Of a stretch of 15,901 bases of DNA, positions 15,451 through 15,901 are shown in pieces. Every line of letters begins with the position of its first letter. Positions within the stretch are counted from its first letter, which is position 1. The notes beneath the pieces were generated by a model that saw nothing but the letters and a program-made list of their open reading frames with translations, searched no databases and was not told where the DNA came from. The stretch is from CAJXNP01 sp050305935 (GTDB lineage Bacteria > Bacteroidota > Bacteroidia > Cytophagales > Cyclobacteriaceae): contig JBNLGG010000083.1 in assembly GCA_050305935.1 (NCBI GenBank), positions 1 to 15,901 on the forward strand. The letters run 5' to 3'. The position numbers and the translations under genes were made by a program.

Positions 15451-15901
15451 TCACCCTTTGTCCATGCGAACAATTTTCGGTGTAAATGAGCCAATAGCCT
15501 CCACCAAATCATCCTGGTACCGCATTACTTCCTCCAGGTCTTTATAAGCGACCGGCGCTTCGTCCAAGCCCCCACCGATTAAGGTGACGCCTTTTTGACT
15601 CAACACTTTTTTCAACTCACTCTGGGTATAGCTTTGTCTCGCCTTTTGCCTTGACATTTTTCGACCTGCCCCATGAGAGGCACTTAACAGGGAATTCGCT
15701 TCACCTTTTCCCTTCACAATGTAGCCCGGACTTGCCATCGATCCCGGGATAACGCCAAACTCCCCTTCCCCTGCCGGCGTTGCTCCTTTTCGGTGTACTA
15801 CCAGTCCTTCATCATCTATGTCTACTTTCCAGGCAAAATTATGGTGGTTCTCTACCGTCGCAATTGCTTTTATTCCCAGGTGCCTGGATAGATGATAATG
15901 G
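15451..15901 (-). CDS. rtcB: RtcB family 3'-phosphate/5'-OH RNA ligase, C-terminal part
   Basis: The frame runs off the window edge; 149 C-terminal residues are visible. Motifs of RtcB, the GTP- and Mn-dependent RNA ligase that joins 2',3'-cyclic phosphate or 3'-phosphate to 5'-OH ends, appear in order: VENHHNFAW (metal-binding His), VVHRKGATPA, FGVIPGSMASPGYIVKGKG, and SASHGAGRKMSR, which contains the His that is guanylylated. The tail EAPVAYKDLEEVMRYQDD and IGSFTPKIVRM fits the family. Reading past the ATG at 15738 back to 15901 keeps the family sequence in frame, so that ATG is internal and not the start. No RNA-repair partner (archease or PrfH) is visible on this side. It is probably monocistronic or the last gene of an operon entering from the right. 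Confidence 0.93.
   Translation of the reverse strand, partial: HYHLSRHLGIKAIATVENHHNFAWKVDIDDEGLVVHRKGATPAGEGEFGVIPGSMASPGYIVKGKGEANSLLSASHGAGRKMSRQKARQSYTQSELKKVLSQKGVTLIGGGLDEAPVAYKDLEEVMRYQDDLVEAIGSFTPKIVRMDKG

Overview
The window looks like chromosomal DNA of a Bacteroidota bacterium, probably Cytophagales-like. The marks are a type IX secretion C-terminal domain, a CBM9-like/DUF5916 outer-membrane barrel, an ECF sigma plus FecR/DUF4974 pair, STN and carboxypeptidase-regulatory-like domains, AT-rich spacers and few strong Shine-Dalgarno sites. There are no tRNA, rRNA, CRISPR or intact transposase genes.

Layout. (1) 1-2563, plus strand: the 3' end of an unrecognised gene, then a serine beta-lactamase-family hydrolase overlapping by 4 bp an exported alpha/beta hydrolase, closed by a strong terminator. 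(2) 2564-3195: no gene, but a 150-bp MITE-like inverted-repeat element and two more hairpins. (3) 3196-5457: a CBM9-like/DUF5916 protein. (4) 5641-6021, minus strand: a small DUF805 membrane protein. (5) 6022-9003: a decayed zone. It holds an intact lipoprotein with a duplicated domain around two Cys-rich repeats, a 51-codon Cys/Lys-rich gene on the minus strand, and three apparent gene remnants: a DUF5916 tail, a GNAT N-terminus and a lipoprotein with a beta-sandwich start. Each is broken by what look like single-base losses. (6) 9004-13321: a tight four-gene operon of a carboxypeptidase-regulatory-domain protein, an ECF sigma factor, a FecR anti-sigma factor and an STN plus carboxypeptidase-regulatory-domain protein. 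(7) 13329-15086, minus strand, convergent: a secreted GH5 glycanase with a CBM and a T9SS tail. (8) 15451-15901, minus strand: the C-terminal part of an RtcB RNA ligase.

The most interesting system is the operon at 9004-13321. It has the signalling parts of a TonB-type sigma/anti-sigma pathway (STN domain, FecR, ECF sigma). However, the STN domain sits on a barrel-less periplasmic protein whose C-terminal half is homologous to that of the first gene of the same operon. A perfect 11-bp stem overlaps a candidate start codon of the sigma gene. This suggests a self-contained envelope-sensing circuit rather than nutrient uptake, though that is inference.
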